Below, one piece after another: positions 1 through 7,419 of a stretch of 13,343 nt of DNA. Origin of the DNA: Betaproteobacteria bacterium (GTDB lineage Bacteria > Pseudomonadota > Gammaproteobacteria > Burkholderiales > SG8-39). The stretch is from contig VBCT01000031.1 of the NCBI GenBank assembly GCA_005882235.1, positions 1 to 13,343 of the forward strand. Direction: 5' to 3'. The position numbers and the translations under genes were made by a program. The notes beneath the pieces were generated by a model. It worked only from the letters and a program-made list of their open reading frames with translations. It searched no databases and was not told the DNA's origin. Every line of letters begins with the position of its first letter. The stretch's first letter is position 1.

Positions 1-38
1 GCCGAGCAGCGAAGTTTGTCAGACCTCCGGTCCGTGCG

Positions 39-1100
39 TCAATCGCCGAGAAGCTCGAGCACGGCGTCTCCGATCGCGAGCGACGCGGTCAGGCCCGGAG
101 ACTCGATGCCGAACAGATTGACGAGGCCCGCGACGCCGTGGTCGGCCGGCCCCTGGATGAGGAAATCGCGCGAGGCCTCGCCGCGCGCCTGGAGCTTGGG
201 CCTGATTCCGGAATACGCGGGCTGCAAGGCGCCGTCCGGGAGGCCCGGCCAGTAGCCGCGTATCGCCTTGTAAAAAACCTCCGCGCGCCTCGGGTCGACG
301 TCATAGTCGATCCGCTCGATCCATTCGACATCGGGACCGAAACGCGCCTGGCCGGCCTAGACCAGCCGGGAAAACGGCGAGCGCCCCGAAAGGCTGAAAT
401 AGTTACCCTTGCAGTAGTGAGCCGGCGGGATCCGTTCCGCGGGAAATCCCTCGATGCTTCGCGCAACGTCCTGGGCGAACAGGCCGGCGCTGTTTACGAC
501 GGCGCGCGCGAGCAGGCGCAAGCGCTCTCGGCCGCCCACTTCCAGCTCGATCGCTCCGTTCTCGATGTGCCCGACGAGGAGCGGGCTGCGAAATGCGATC
601 GCGGCGCCGTGGGCCTCGGCATCGCCGCGCAACCCCAGCATGAACGCGTGGCTGTCCACGATTCCCGTCGACGGAGACTCGAGCGCCGCCACACAGGCGA
701 GCCGCGGCTCGAGCGCACGGGCTTCGCGGGCGGAAAGCACGCGCAGATCGGCGACGCCGTTGGCCTTGGCCTGCGCATGGAACCTTTCAAGGCCCGGGAC
801 CTGGTTCGGGTCGGTGGCGACGATCAACTTGCCGCAGCGCCGGTGCGCAACGCCATGCTCGGCGAGGAAAGGATAGAGCGCCCGCCGGCCCGCCACGCAC
901 AGCCGCGCCTTGAGCGACCCCGGGGGATAGTAGATTCCCGCGTGAATCACCTCGCTGTTGCGGGAGCTCGTGCCCGTGCCGATCGTGCTTTCGCTCTCCA
1001 GCACGATGACTTCGCGCCCGCCGAGCGCCAGCGCTCTCGCAACGGCGAGACCCACCACGCCTGCGCCCACGATTACCGCATCAACACCTTCTGTGGACAT
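39..1100 (-). pseudogene. L-2-hydroxyglutarate oxidase/dehydrogenase-like FAD oxidoreductase, broken by an in-frame stop
   Basis: Members of this DAO-type flavoprotein family oxidise L-2-hydroxyglutarate to 2-oxoglutarate, passing electrons from FAD to oxygen or the quinone pool. The ATG at 1098-1100 is followed by a Rossmann FAD motif (VIVGAGVVGLAVA, GxGxxG at residues 12-17) and by SSRNSEVIHAGIYYPPGSLKA near residues 45-65, typical of the L2HG subgroup. The frame stops at TAG (plus-strand cta, 357-359) after 247 residues ending SGRSPFSRLV. The same frame then continues for 105 codons (AGQARFGPDVEW ... GIRPKLQ ... NLFGIESPGLTASLAIGD) to a TGA at 39-41, which is the expected family C-terminus. 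Family members, from memory, carry about 16-17 residues like YPVPEPGGLGVHLTLDL exactly at the break. An in-frame deletion joining TA to G therefore explains both the gap and the stop. A gene caller would report only 357-1100. The start lies 28 bp from the divergent oxoprolinase gene. Family is confident; exact substrate is inferred. Confidence 0.82.
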
Positions 1101-1128
1101 CGTATGGAATTTCGGGCAATTTTAGACG
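1101..1128. promoter_or_regulatory. 28-bp divergent intergenic spacer
   Basis: This AT-richer spacer separates the ATG of the leftward oxidoreductase from the ATG of the rightward oxoprolinase. It must hold the ribosome-binding sites of both genes, so the -35 and -10 elements of either promoter would have to lie inside the opposite coding sequence. I see no good Shine-Dalgarno match or sigma-70 promoter in it. It is listed because the geometry implies shared control or a different true start for one gene, not because a site was recognised. Confidence 0.3.
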
Positions 1129-4100
1129 ATGCGCAGGGGATGGCAGTTCTGGATCGACCGCGGCGGCACGTTTACCTTCTGGATCGACCGCGGCGGCACT
1201 TTCACCGATATCGTCGCCCTTCGCCCTGACGGGCGCATCCTCGCCCACAAACTGCTCTCCGAGAATCCCGGCCGCTACCGCGATGCCGCGATCGCCGGAA
1301 TACGCGAGCTGCTCGCAGTCCCCCCCGGGGCAACCATACCCGGAGAAAGCATCGAGGTCGTGAAGATGGGCACGACCGTCGCGACCAACGCGCTCCTGGA
1401 GCGCAAGGGCGAGCGCACCGTGCTCTTCATCACACGCGGCTTTCGCGACGCCCTGCGCATAGCCTACCAGAACCGGCCGCGCATCTTCGACCGGCACATC
1501 GTTCTCCCCGAGCTCCTTTATTCGAAAGTCGTCGAGGTGGAGGAGCGCATCGGCGCTCGAGGCGAGGTGCTGATTCCTCTCGAGGCCGATCGGACCCGGC
1601 GCGATCTCGAATCGGCATACGGCGAAGGCTACCGCTCGGCCGCGATCGTGCTTATGCACGGTTACCGCTATAAGCAGCACGAGCGGAGAATAGCGGAGCT
1701 GGCGCACGCCATCGGTTACTCCCAGGTTTCCGTGTCGCACGAGGTGAGCCCGCTGATGAAGCTCGTGTCGCGCGGGGACACCACGGTGGTGGACGCTTAC
1801 CTGTCTCCCATCCTGCGCCGGTACGTGGACGGGGTTGCGGCGGAACTGCGCGGCGTGCGCCTCATGTTCATGCAGTCGAACGGGGGGCTCACCGACGCGC
1901 GCCGCTTCGCCGGCAAGGACAGCATCCTGTCCGGACCCGCCGGCGGAGTGGTCGGCGCGGTGCGCGCCTCGCTCACCGCGGGTTTCGACAAGATCATCGG
2001 CTTCGACATGGGCGGCACCTCGACCGACGTCTCGCACTTTGCCGGCGCTCAATTGAGTGATCTGGAGCGCGCGTTCGAGACCCAGGTCGCGGGCGTGCGC
2101 ATGCGCGCGCCCATGATGAGCATTCACACCGTGGCGGCGGGCGGCGGCTCGATCCTGCATTTCGACGGCTCGCGATATCGCGTCGGCCCCGACTCGGCGG
2201 GCGCCAATCCGGGGCCGGCGAGCTACCGCGGCGGAGGCCCGCTGACGGTGACCGACTGCAACCTCATGCTCGGGAAAATCCAGCCGAAATTCTTTCCCCC
2301 GGTATTCGGCCCCGGCGGCGACGAGCCCCTCGACGACGCGGTCGTGCGCGCGAAATTCGCGGCCCTTGCCGGCGAGATCCGCCGCGCCACGGGCGACACC
2401 CGCGCTCCGGAGCAGGTCGCAGAGGGCTTCGTGGAAATCGCGGTCGGCAACATGGCCGAGGCCATCAAGAAAATTTCGGTGCAGCGCGGCCACGATGTCA
2501 CCGAGTACACGCTGTGCTGCTTCGGCGGCGCGGCGGGGCAGCACGCCTGCCTGGTCGCCGACGCGCTCGGCATGACGCGCGTCTTCATCCATCCGCTCGC
2601 CGGCGTTCTTTCGGCTTACGGCATGGGGCTCGCCGATACGACGGCGATGCGCGAAGAGGCCGTCGAGGTGAAGCTCGAGGCGGACAAGCTCGGTGTCCTC
2701 GCAGGCGCGCTGGAGAACCTGTCCCGGTCGGCGCAAGAGGAGCTGATGACCCAGGGCGTGCCGCAGGCACGCCTGAGCGTCGTCCGCCGCGTGCATCTGC
2801 GTTACGACGGCACCGATTCGGCGTTGATCGTGAACTTCGGCAGCGTCGCCGAAATGACCCGCTCGTTCGAAGCGGCCTATCGCAAGCGCTACAGCTTTCT
2901 GATGCCGGGCCGGGCCTTGATCGCCGAGTCGGTCTCCGTGGAAGCCTTCGGCGCGGCGGCGGTGCCGGCCGAACCGGCGGGAAGCGACGCGCAAAGGGCC
3001 GGCACCGGCCCGGCGGAATGGGTGAGCTTGCATACCGGCGGACGCGCTCACCGCGCCCCGGTCTTCGTTCGCGAGCGGCTGGCGGTCGGAGACAGGATTC
3101 CGGGTCCGGCGATCATCGCCGAGAAGAACGCGACCACGGTGGTCGAACCGGGCTGGCAAGCCGAGGTGATGCGCTCCAATCACATCGTGTTGGAGCGCGT
3201 GGAAGCGCGGCCGCAGCGCCGCGCGATCGGCACCGGCGTCGACCCGGTCATGCTCGAAGTCTTCAACAATCTCTACATGTCGATCGCCGAGCAGATGGGC
3301 CTGCGGCTCGCGAACACGGCTTACTCGGTCAACATCAAGGAACGGCTCGATTTTTCCTGCGCGGTGTTCGATCAGCAGGGACATCTCATCGCGAATGCGC
3401 CGCACATGCCGGTGCACCTGGGTTCGATGGGCGAGAGCGTGCGCGCCGTGATCGGCGCGAACCGCGGCCGGATGAAGGCCGGCAACGTCTACGTGCTGAA
3501 CGCCCCCTACAACGGCGGAACGCACCTTCCGGATGTGACGGTCATCACTCCCGTCTTCGACGATGCCGGGAGAGAAATCCTGTTTTACGTCGGTTCGCGC
3601 GGCCATCACGCGGACATCGGCGGCATCACTCCCGGATCGATGCCTCCGGGCAGCAGAGTGGTGGAGGAAGAGGGCGTGTTGATCGACAATTTCCTGCTGG
3701 TGGAGGAGGGCCGCCTGCGCGACGCCGAAACCGTCGCGCTGCTCTCCTCGGGCCGCTATCCCGCGCGCAACGTGCAGCAGAACATGGCCGACCTGCGCGC
3801 CATGATCGCCGCCAACGAAAAGGGCTCGCAGGAACTGCGGCGCATGGTGGCGCACTTCGGGCTCGACGTCGTTTACGCCTACATGAGGCACGTGCAGGAC
3901 AACGCGGAGGAAGCGGTGCGGCGCGTCATCGGCGTGTTGAAAGACGGCGATTTCAGCTACGCGATGGACAACGGAGGCGTGATCCGGGTGAAAATCACCA
4001 TCCGGCGCGACACGCGCGGCGCGACGATCGACTTCGCCGGCACGTCACCGCAGCTGCCCGACAACTTCAATGCACCCGCGGCGGTATGCATGGCGGCGGT

Positions 4101-4782
4101 GCTTTACGTTTTCCGCACTCTCGTCGACGACGAGATCCCGATGAACGCGGGCTGCTTGAAGCCTCTCGAGGTGATCATCCCGGAGGGCTCGATGCTGCGG
4201 CCGAGTTATCCTGCGGCGGTGGTCGCGGGCAACGTCGAGACCTCGCAATGCGTCACCGACGCGCTCTACGGTGCGCTCGGCCTGATGGCGGCCTCCTGCG
4301 GCACGATGAACAACTTCACTTTCGGCGACGACAGGGTTCAGTATTACGAAACCATCGCCGGAGGATCCGGAGCGGGCGACGGGTTCGAAGGCGCGGACGT
4401 GGTCCAGACTCACATGACCAATTCGCGCCTGACCGACCCGGAGGTGCTCGAGTGGCGCTTTCCGGTGCTGCTGGAAAGCTTCGAGATCCGCCGCGGGAGC
4501 GGCGGCGCGGGGCGCTGGCGCGGCGGGGACGGCGCGATGCGCCGCGTGCGCTTTCTGGAGCCGATGACCGCCGCGATTCTCTCCGGGCACCGGCGCATCG
4601 CGCCCTACGGAATGGCGGGCGGCTCACCCGGCATGACGGGGCGCAACCGGGTGTGCCGCGCCGGCGGCGAGGTCGTCGAGCTGGAAGGATGTGATCAGAT
4701 CCAGGTGAATTCCGGTGACAGCTTCGTGATCGAGACGCCCGGGGGCGGCGGGTATGGACAGCCTATAATAGGCAGCCGATAA
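1129..4782 (+). CDS. Fused hydantoinase A/B protein, probable ATP-dependent 5-oxoprolinase
   Basis: The 1217-residue product has the fused HyuA-HyuB layout of cytoplasmic 5-oxoprolinases, which open 5-oxo-L-proline to L-glutamate using ATP. The N-terminal ASKHA-type nucleotide-binding motif is DRGGTFTD. Further HyuA landmarks are GTTVATNALLERKG from residue 81, FDMGGTSTDVS at 292-302 and CFGGAAGQHA at 464-473. The HyuB half begins near residue 705 (DPVMLEVFNNLYMS) and contains NAPHMPVHLGSMGESV, GSRGHHADIGG and a C-terminal GGGGYG. Length matches the fused family (about 1200). The start MRRGWQFWIDRGGTFT fits the usual family N-terminus, although no clear Shine-Dalgarno precedes it. The oddity is a tandem repeat of FWIDRGGTFT at residues 7-16 and 17-26; only the second copy is followed by the normal DIVA. 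The neighbouring broken gene would make 2-oxoglutarate, so a glutamate/2-oxoglutarate link is possible. Related fused enzymes act on hydantoins or other lactams, so the substrate is inferred. Confidence 0.9.
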   Translation: MRRGWQFWIDRGGTFTFWIDRGGTFTDIVALRPDGRILAHKLLSENPGRYRDAAIAGIRELLAVPPGATIPGESIEVVKMGTTVATNALLERKGERTVLFITRGFRDALRIAYQNRPRIFDRHIVLPELLYSKVVEVEERIGARGEVLIPLEADRTRRDLESAYGEGYRSAAIVLMHGYRYKQHERRIAELAHAIGYSQVSVSHEVSPLMKLVSRGDTTVVDAYLSPILRRYVDGVAAELRGVRLMFMQSNGGLTDARRFAGKDSILSGPAGGVVGAVRASLTAGFDKIIGFDMGGTSTDVSHFAGAQLSDLERAFETQVAGVRMRAPMMSIHTVAAGGGSILHFDGSRYRVGPDSAGANPGPASYRGGGPLTVTDCNLMLGKIQPKFFPPVFGPGGDEPLDDAVVRAKFAALAGEIRRATGDTRAPEQVAEGFVEIAVGNMAEAIKKISVQRGHDVTEYTLCCFGGAAGQHACLVADALGMTRVFIHPLAGVLSAYGMGLADTTAMREEAVEVKLEADKLGVLAGALENLSRSAQEELMTQGVPQARLSVVRRVHLRYDGTDSALIVNFGSVAEMTRSFEAAYRKRYSFLMPGRALIAESVSVEAFGAAAVPAEPAGSDAQRAGTGPAEWVSLHTGGRAHRAPVFVRERLAVGDRIPGPAIIAEKNATTVVEPGWQAEVMRSNHIVLERVEARPQRRAIGTGVDPVMLEVFNNLYMSIAEQMGLRLANTAYSVNIKERLDFSCAVFDQQGHLIANAPHMPVHLGSMGESVRAVIGANRGRMKAGNVYVLNAPYNGGTHLPDVTVITPVFDDAGREILFYVGSRGHHADIGGITPGSMPPGSRVVEEEGVLIDNFLLVEEGRLRDAETVALLSSGRYPARNVQQNMADLRAMIAANEKGSQELRRMVAHFGLDVVYAYMRHVQDNAEEAVRRVIGVLKDGDFSYAMDNGGVIRVKITIRRDTRGATIDFAGTSPQLPDNFNAPAAVCMAAVLYVFRTLVDDEIPMNAGCLKPLEVIIPEGSMLRPSYPAAVVAGNVETSQCVTDALYGALGLMAASCGTMNNFTFGDDRVQYYETIAGGSGAGDGFEGADVVQTHMTNSRLTDPEVLEWRFPVLLESFEIRRGSGGAGRWRGGDGAMRRVRFLEPMTAAILSGHRRIAPYGMAGGSPGMTGRNRVCRAGGEVVELEGCDQIQVNSGDSFVIETPGGGGYGQPIIGSR
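1147..1206 (+). repeat. 30-bp direct tandem duplication inside the nucleotide-binding motif
   Basis: Copies 1147-1176 and 1177-1206 match at 28 of 30 bases and abut with no spacer. Both encode FWIDRGGTFT. The two differences (g1170/t1200 in the ACG/ACT threonine codon; t1173/c1203 in the TTT/TTC phenylalanine codon) are synonymous. The unit is ten codons, so the frame is kept. Confidence 0.97.
4764..4769 (+). promoter_or_regulatory. Perfect TATAAT -10 box upstream of the AsmA-family gene
   Basis: TATAAT lies within the last codons of the oxoprolinase gene (PIIGSR-stop) and 58 bp before the AsmA-family ATG. Transcription would start near 4776 and give a leader of about 50 nt. At 16-18 bp upstream the sequence is G-rich and has no recognisable TTGACA, so activity would need an activator or depend on the -10 alone. 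An AT-rich hexamer is uncommon by chance in this GC-rich setting, but the call rests on one element. Confidence 0.4.
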
Positions 4783-4810
4783 TCGCGGCGCGCGGCCTTA
4801 CGCGAGGGCG

Positions 4811-4831
4811 ATGAACCGCACCCGAGTATGA
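4811..4831 (+). other. Possible six-codon leader ORF overlapping the AsmA-family start (ATGA)
   Basis: ATG at 4811 opens a frame encoding MNRTRV, and its TGA at 4829-4831 overlaps the ATG of the next gene at 4828. A gaggg at 4804-4808 is the only purine-rich Shine-Dalgarno candidate nearby. It lies very close to this ATG and about 19 nt from the ATG at 4828. Translation of the leader followed by restart at the ATGA overlap is one way the main gene could be initiated. Chance is a real alternative. Confidence 0.2.
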
Positions 4832-7344
4832 ATCGTCGATCGATTCTCACCAAGACCGGCAAGGGCCTGATGGAGGTGACCGGCAAGACCAGCGCTCTGT
4901 CGCGGGATCTTCGCAACATCCTCAAGGAAATCGACGGCAAGGTCAGCGTTTCCGAGCTGCTGCGGACATTCTCGAAGATGACCGAGCCCGAGCTCCTCGA
5001 AGCCTTGAAGAGCATGGAAAGAGAAGGCTACGTGCGCGAGTTCGTCGCGAAGCAGGACGAGGCGCCGCGGCCCTCGATCCCACGCGCGCCGACTGCACCG
5101 TCCCCCGCGGATAGCGGCGAGGACCTCGACTTCACTGCGTTTACTCCCGCGAGGCCTTCCGCGAAGACGGGCGAGGACGCAAGACTTCAGGTCCAAGCGC
5201 AGGAAATCGCTCGCCAGGCTCAGGCTACGCGCGCGCGCGAAGAAGCCGCGGCGAGGGCGAGAGCCGAGGCGGCGGCGCGGGCAAGAGCCGAGGCCGAACA
5301 CAATGCAAGGCTTTCGGAGCGGGCCGGGCTTTCGGCGCGTGCCGACCCCAAAGCCGACACCCAGGCGAGAGCGCAAGCGGAAGCACTCGACCAGGCGCGG
5401 CGCGAGGCCGAAGAGCGGCAGCGCAGGGAAGCCGAAGAGAAGGCGCGCCGCGAAGCGGTTACGAGAGCGGTCATCGAGGCGGAGCAGGCCGGTAAACGCG
5501 AGGTCGAGGAGCGCCTCCGCAGGGAGATCGAGGAAAAAGTGCGCGGGGACGCCGAGGAGCGCGTGAGGCGCGAGGCGGATGAGCGCACCCGGAAGGAAGT
5601 CGAGGAGCGCATGCGCCGCGAGGAAATCGAACGCCGCCGGCGCGAGGAGTACGATCAGGCCGAGCTCAGGACCCGCATCGAAGCCGAAGCGCGCGTCAAG
5701 GTCGAAGCCGAGATGCGCGCCAGGCGTGAATCCGAGGAGCGCGCGCGCCGCGAGGAAGAGGAGCGGCCGAGGCGCGAGCAAGAGCTGCGCAAGCAAGAGG
5801 AGGAACGCGAAGTCCTCGAGCGTTCGCTGCGGGAGCAGGAGGAGAACGCGCGACGCGAAGCTGAGTACAGGGAGCGCGAGGAGCAGGAGCGCAGGGAAGA
5901 GGAGGAGCGCGCCCGTCGCGAAGCCGGGGAGGAAGCGCAGCGCACCGAGGAAGCGCGGCGCGCCGAGGAGGAGGAAAAGCACGCCGAAGAAGAGAAGAAA
6001 CGTGCCAAGGAAGAGGAGAAGCGGATCCGCGAGGAGGAAAAGGCCCAGGCGAAGGCGGCCAAGAAGGCCCGCAAGGCGGCGAGGGCGAAGAAGGGCAGGG
6101 CGGAAGAGAACGAGTCTTCCAAGGAAGAGGCGCTTTCCGCGCGGGAAATCTGGGCGAAGAGAAGGCCCGGCGGCCTCGCGAAGCAATTTGCGGTGATGTT
6201 GCTCCTGACCCTCGTCGTGGCGGTTGCCGCGCTTCCCTTCGTGCCCTTGGAATCCGCTCAGTATGAAAAGGCGGCGCAGGCGTGGCTCGGGGAGCCGGTC
6301 AAGATCGGCACCGTCAACCTGACGCTGCTGCCGCTCCCGCAGCTGAAGCTCGAGAAGGTGGTGATCGGAAAAGAGCACCCGATGCGAGTAGCCGTGATCA
6401 AGGCCACCCCGGTGGTCACCTCCCTGCTGGAGGGCCGAATATCGCTCAAGAGTTTCGAGCTGGAAGGCGCGACCTTCCCCCGGGGATTTCTCTCCGCGCT
6501 GTTGCAGAACAAGGGCAGGCGCGGGTCGTTCGGGGTCCAGCGTATAGTTGCCAAGGGATTGAAGATCGATATCCCCGAACTGAACCTGCCGGCGCTGGAA
6601 GTCGCTGCGAGTCTTTCTGCGGACGGCGCGTTGCAGTCGGTTGCGATTTCCAACGCCGAGCGCAAGCTTTCGGTGAGGGTGCAGCCTCAGGGGGAGAGAG
6701 CGGCGATCGAAATCTCCGCGGACGCCTTCCCCTTTCCCATCGGCGTGGATCCGGGTCTCAGCGAGTTTCTCGCGAAGGGCACCGTGACGAGAGGCGAGCT
6801 CGCGTTGAGCGAAGCCGAGGCGCGCGCGTTCGGCGGGCGGCTGCTCGGCACGGTGCGCCTCAGATGGGCTAGCGGCTGGAGCATGGAGGGCGAGTTGACG
6901 GTGCGCCAGATGGAGGCAGGGAAGATCGCCGCGCCGCTCCTCGCCGGAGGGACGCTGCAGGGCAAGGGGGTGTACTCCATGAAGGGGCTTCTCCCCGAAA
7001 GGTTGATCCTGAACGCCCAGCTCGAGGGCAATTTCACGATACAGAAGGGGGCGATCACCAACGTCGACATGACCCGGCTGCTCCAGGGCAGCGGCTCCGG
7101 CGGAGGAACGACGCTCTTCTCCGAGATGAGCGGCGGCGTATACGCGGACGCCAACCGGATCCTCGTTCGCCAGATCCGAATGGCGTCAGGCCTCCTGAAC
7201 GGCACGGGACAGGGCGAAATGGATCCCCAGAAAAACCTGTCCGGGCGGATGCAGATCGAGATTCGCGCGCGGAGCGTGCAGGCGCGCGCGACGCTCGCGG
7301 TCACCGGCACTTTGCAGAATCCCCAATTCCGCCGCAGCAACTGA
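4828..7344 (+). CDS. AsmA-family membrane protein with long charged coiled-coil and N-terminal winged-helix-like domain
   Basis: The product has 838 residues. Residues 1-75 form a compact helical segment (ILTKTGKGLMEVTGK ... LRNILKEIDGKVSVSELL ... ALKSMEREGYVREF) that looks like a small winged-helix or HTH-type fold; I cannot name the family. Residues 76-114 are Pro/Ser-rich linker. Residues 115-430 are almost entirely Arg, Glu, Ala and Lys in heptad-like or single-alpha-helix patterns. A basic patch (WAKRRPGGLAK) precedes one membrane span at about 453-472, which suggests a cytoplasmic N-terminus. The rest is periplasmic and AsmA-like: an entry region (EPVKIGTVNLTLLPLPQLKLEKVVIG) and a C-terminal segment (GNFTIQKGAITNVDMTRLLQG ... 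FSEMSGGVYADANRILVRQIRMASGLLNGTGQGEMD) typical of AsmA repeats. AsmA proteins are linked to outer-membrane biogenesis and inter-membrane lipid transport. The coupling of a cytoplasmic rod to that domain is unusual. Start choice rests on the N-terminal domain; the Shine-Dalgarno is poor. Confidence 0.78.
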   Translation: MNRRSILTKTGKGLMEVTGKTSALSRDLRNILKEIDGKVSVSELLRTFSKMTEPELLEALKSMEREGYVREFVAKQDEAPRPSIPRAPTAPSPADSGEDLDFTAFTPARPSAKTGEDARLQVQAQEIARQAQATRAREEAAARARAEAAARARAEAEHNARLSERAGLSARADPKADTQARAQAEALDQARREAEERQRREAEEKARREAVTRAVIEAEQAGKREVEERLRREIEEKVRGDAEERVRREADERTRKEVEERMRREEIERRRREEYDQAELRTRIEAEARVKVEAEMRARRESEERARREEEERPRREQELRKQEEEREVLERSLREQEENARREAEYREREEQERREEEERARREAGEEAQRTEEARRAEEEEKHAEEEKKRAKEEEKRIREEEKAQAKAAKKARKAARAKKGRAEENESSKEEALSAREIWAKRRPGGLAKQFAVMLLLTLVVAVAALPFVPLESAQYEKAAQAWLGEPVKIGTVNLTLLPLPQLKLEKVVIGKEHPMRVAVIKATPVVTSLLEGRISLKSFELEGATFPRGFLSALLQNKGRRGSFGVQRIVAKGLKIDIPELNLPALEVAASLSADGALQSVAISNAERKLSVRVQPQGERAAIEISADAFPFPIGVDPGLSEFLAKGTVTRGELALSEAEARAFGGRLLGTVRLRWASGWSMEGELTVRQMEAGKIAAPLLAGGTLQGKGVYSMKGLLPERLILNAQLEGNFTIQKGAITNVDMTRLLQGSGSGGGTTLFSEMSGGVYADANRILVRQIRMASGLLNGTGQGEMDPQKNLSGRMQIEIRARSVQARATLAVTGTLQNPQFRRSN
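5170..6117 (+). repeat. Low-complexity Arg/Glu/Ala-coding segment
   Basis: About 950 bp encode residues 115-430 of the AsmA-family protein with degenerate units of the form gag-gag-cgc-cgc-gag. It contains no exact long tandem unit and reads as protein-level low complexity (REAEERxRRE-like), becoming Lys-rich toward the membrane span (about 385-425). The reverse strand therefore stays open and encodes spurious Leu/Phe-rich peptide. Confidence 0.7.
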
Positions 7345-7363
7345 CACGCGGGAACTAGGGTTC

Positions 7364-7380
7364 CCCGGGTCAGTCCCGGG
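7364..7380. other. CCCGGG stem-loop between the AsmA-family gene and purL
   Basis: Two CCCGGG hexamers (7364-7369 and 7375-7380) flank a 5-nt loop (TCAGT) and could form a 6-bp GC-only stem. It lies 20 bp past the upstream stop codon. No T-run follows, so it is not a standard intrinsic terminator. Each hexamer is self-palindromic, so the repeat is also direct and could be an operator or chance in GC-rich DNA. Confidence 0.25.
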
Positions 7381-7392
7381 TCGGGCTTCCGG

Positions 7393-7398
7393 TATAAT
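7393..7398 (+). promoter_or_regulatory. Perfect TATAAT -10 box of the purL promoter
   Basis: TATAAT in the context ggtataatcgccc lies 21 bp before the purL ATG. Transcription would begin near 7405, leaving a leader of only about 15 nt. The hexamer 17 bp upstream (7370-7375, tcagtc) is a poor -35 match. The leader has no clear Shine-Dalgarno. Position just ahead of a housekeeping gene makes a real promoter likely, but no operator for purine control is recognisable. Confidence 0.55.
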
Positions 7399-7419
7399 CG
7401 CCCTTTACCGGCACGCCTC

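Noticed and set aside
23..28. GGAGGT on the minus strand just downstream of the broken oxidoreductase, as a ribosome-binding site for a further leftward gene
   Set aside because: No ATG, GTG or TTG in a suitable position lies within the remaining bases, so no gene can be supported.
138..1229. Plus-strand frame of 363 codons over the broken oxidoreductase
   Set aside because: It is the antisense shadow of the FAD oxidoreductase. The minus strand carries the GxGxxG motif and the family C-terminus.
1081..3891. A 936-codon open frame on the minus strand opposite the oxoprolinase gene
   Set aside because: It is His/Arg/Ala-rich with no recognisable domain and exactly mirrors the codon structure of the well-supported gene on the plus strand. 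It is a GC-rich shadow frame.
2514..4694. A 726-codon plus-strand frame overlapping the oxoprolinase HyuB half
   Set aside because: Its Arg/Gly/Ala-rich composition without motifs, combined with full overlap of a conserved gene in another frame, marks it as a shadow.
5170..6117. CRISPR-like or minisatellite array
   Set aside because: The units are degenerate and vary in length, and there are no unique spacers. It is protein low complexity inside a continuous reading frame.
4798..6378. Minus-strand frame encoding a Leu/Phe-rich apparent membrane protein
   Set aside because: Its Leu/Phe runs are simply the complements of the GAG, GAA and AAG codons of the charged segment. It has no real membrane-protein pattern.
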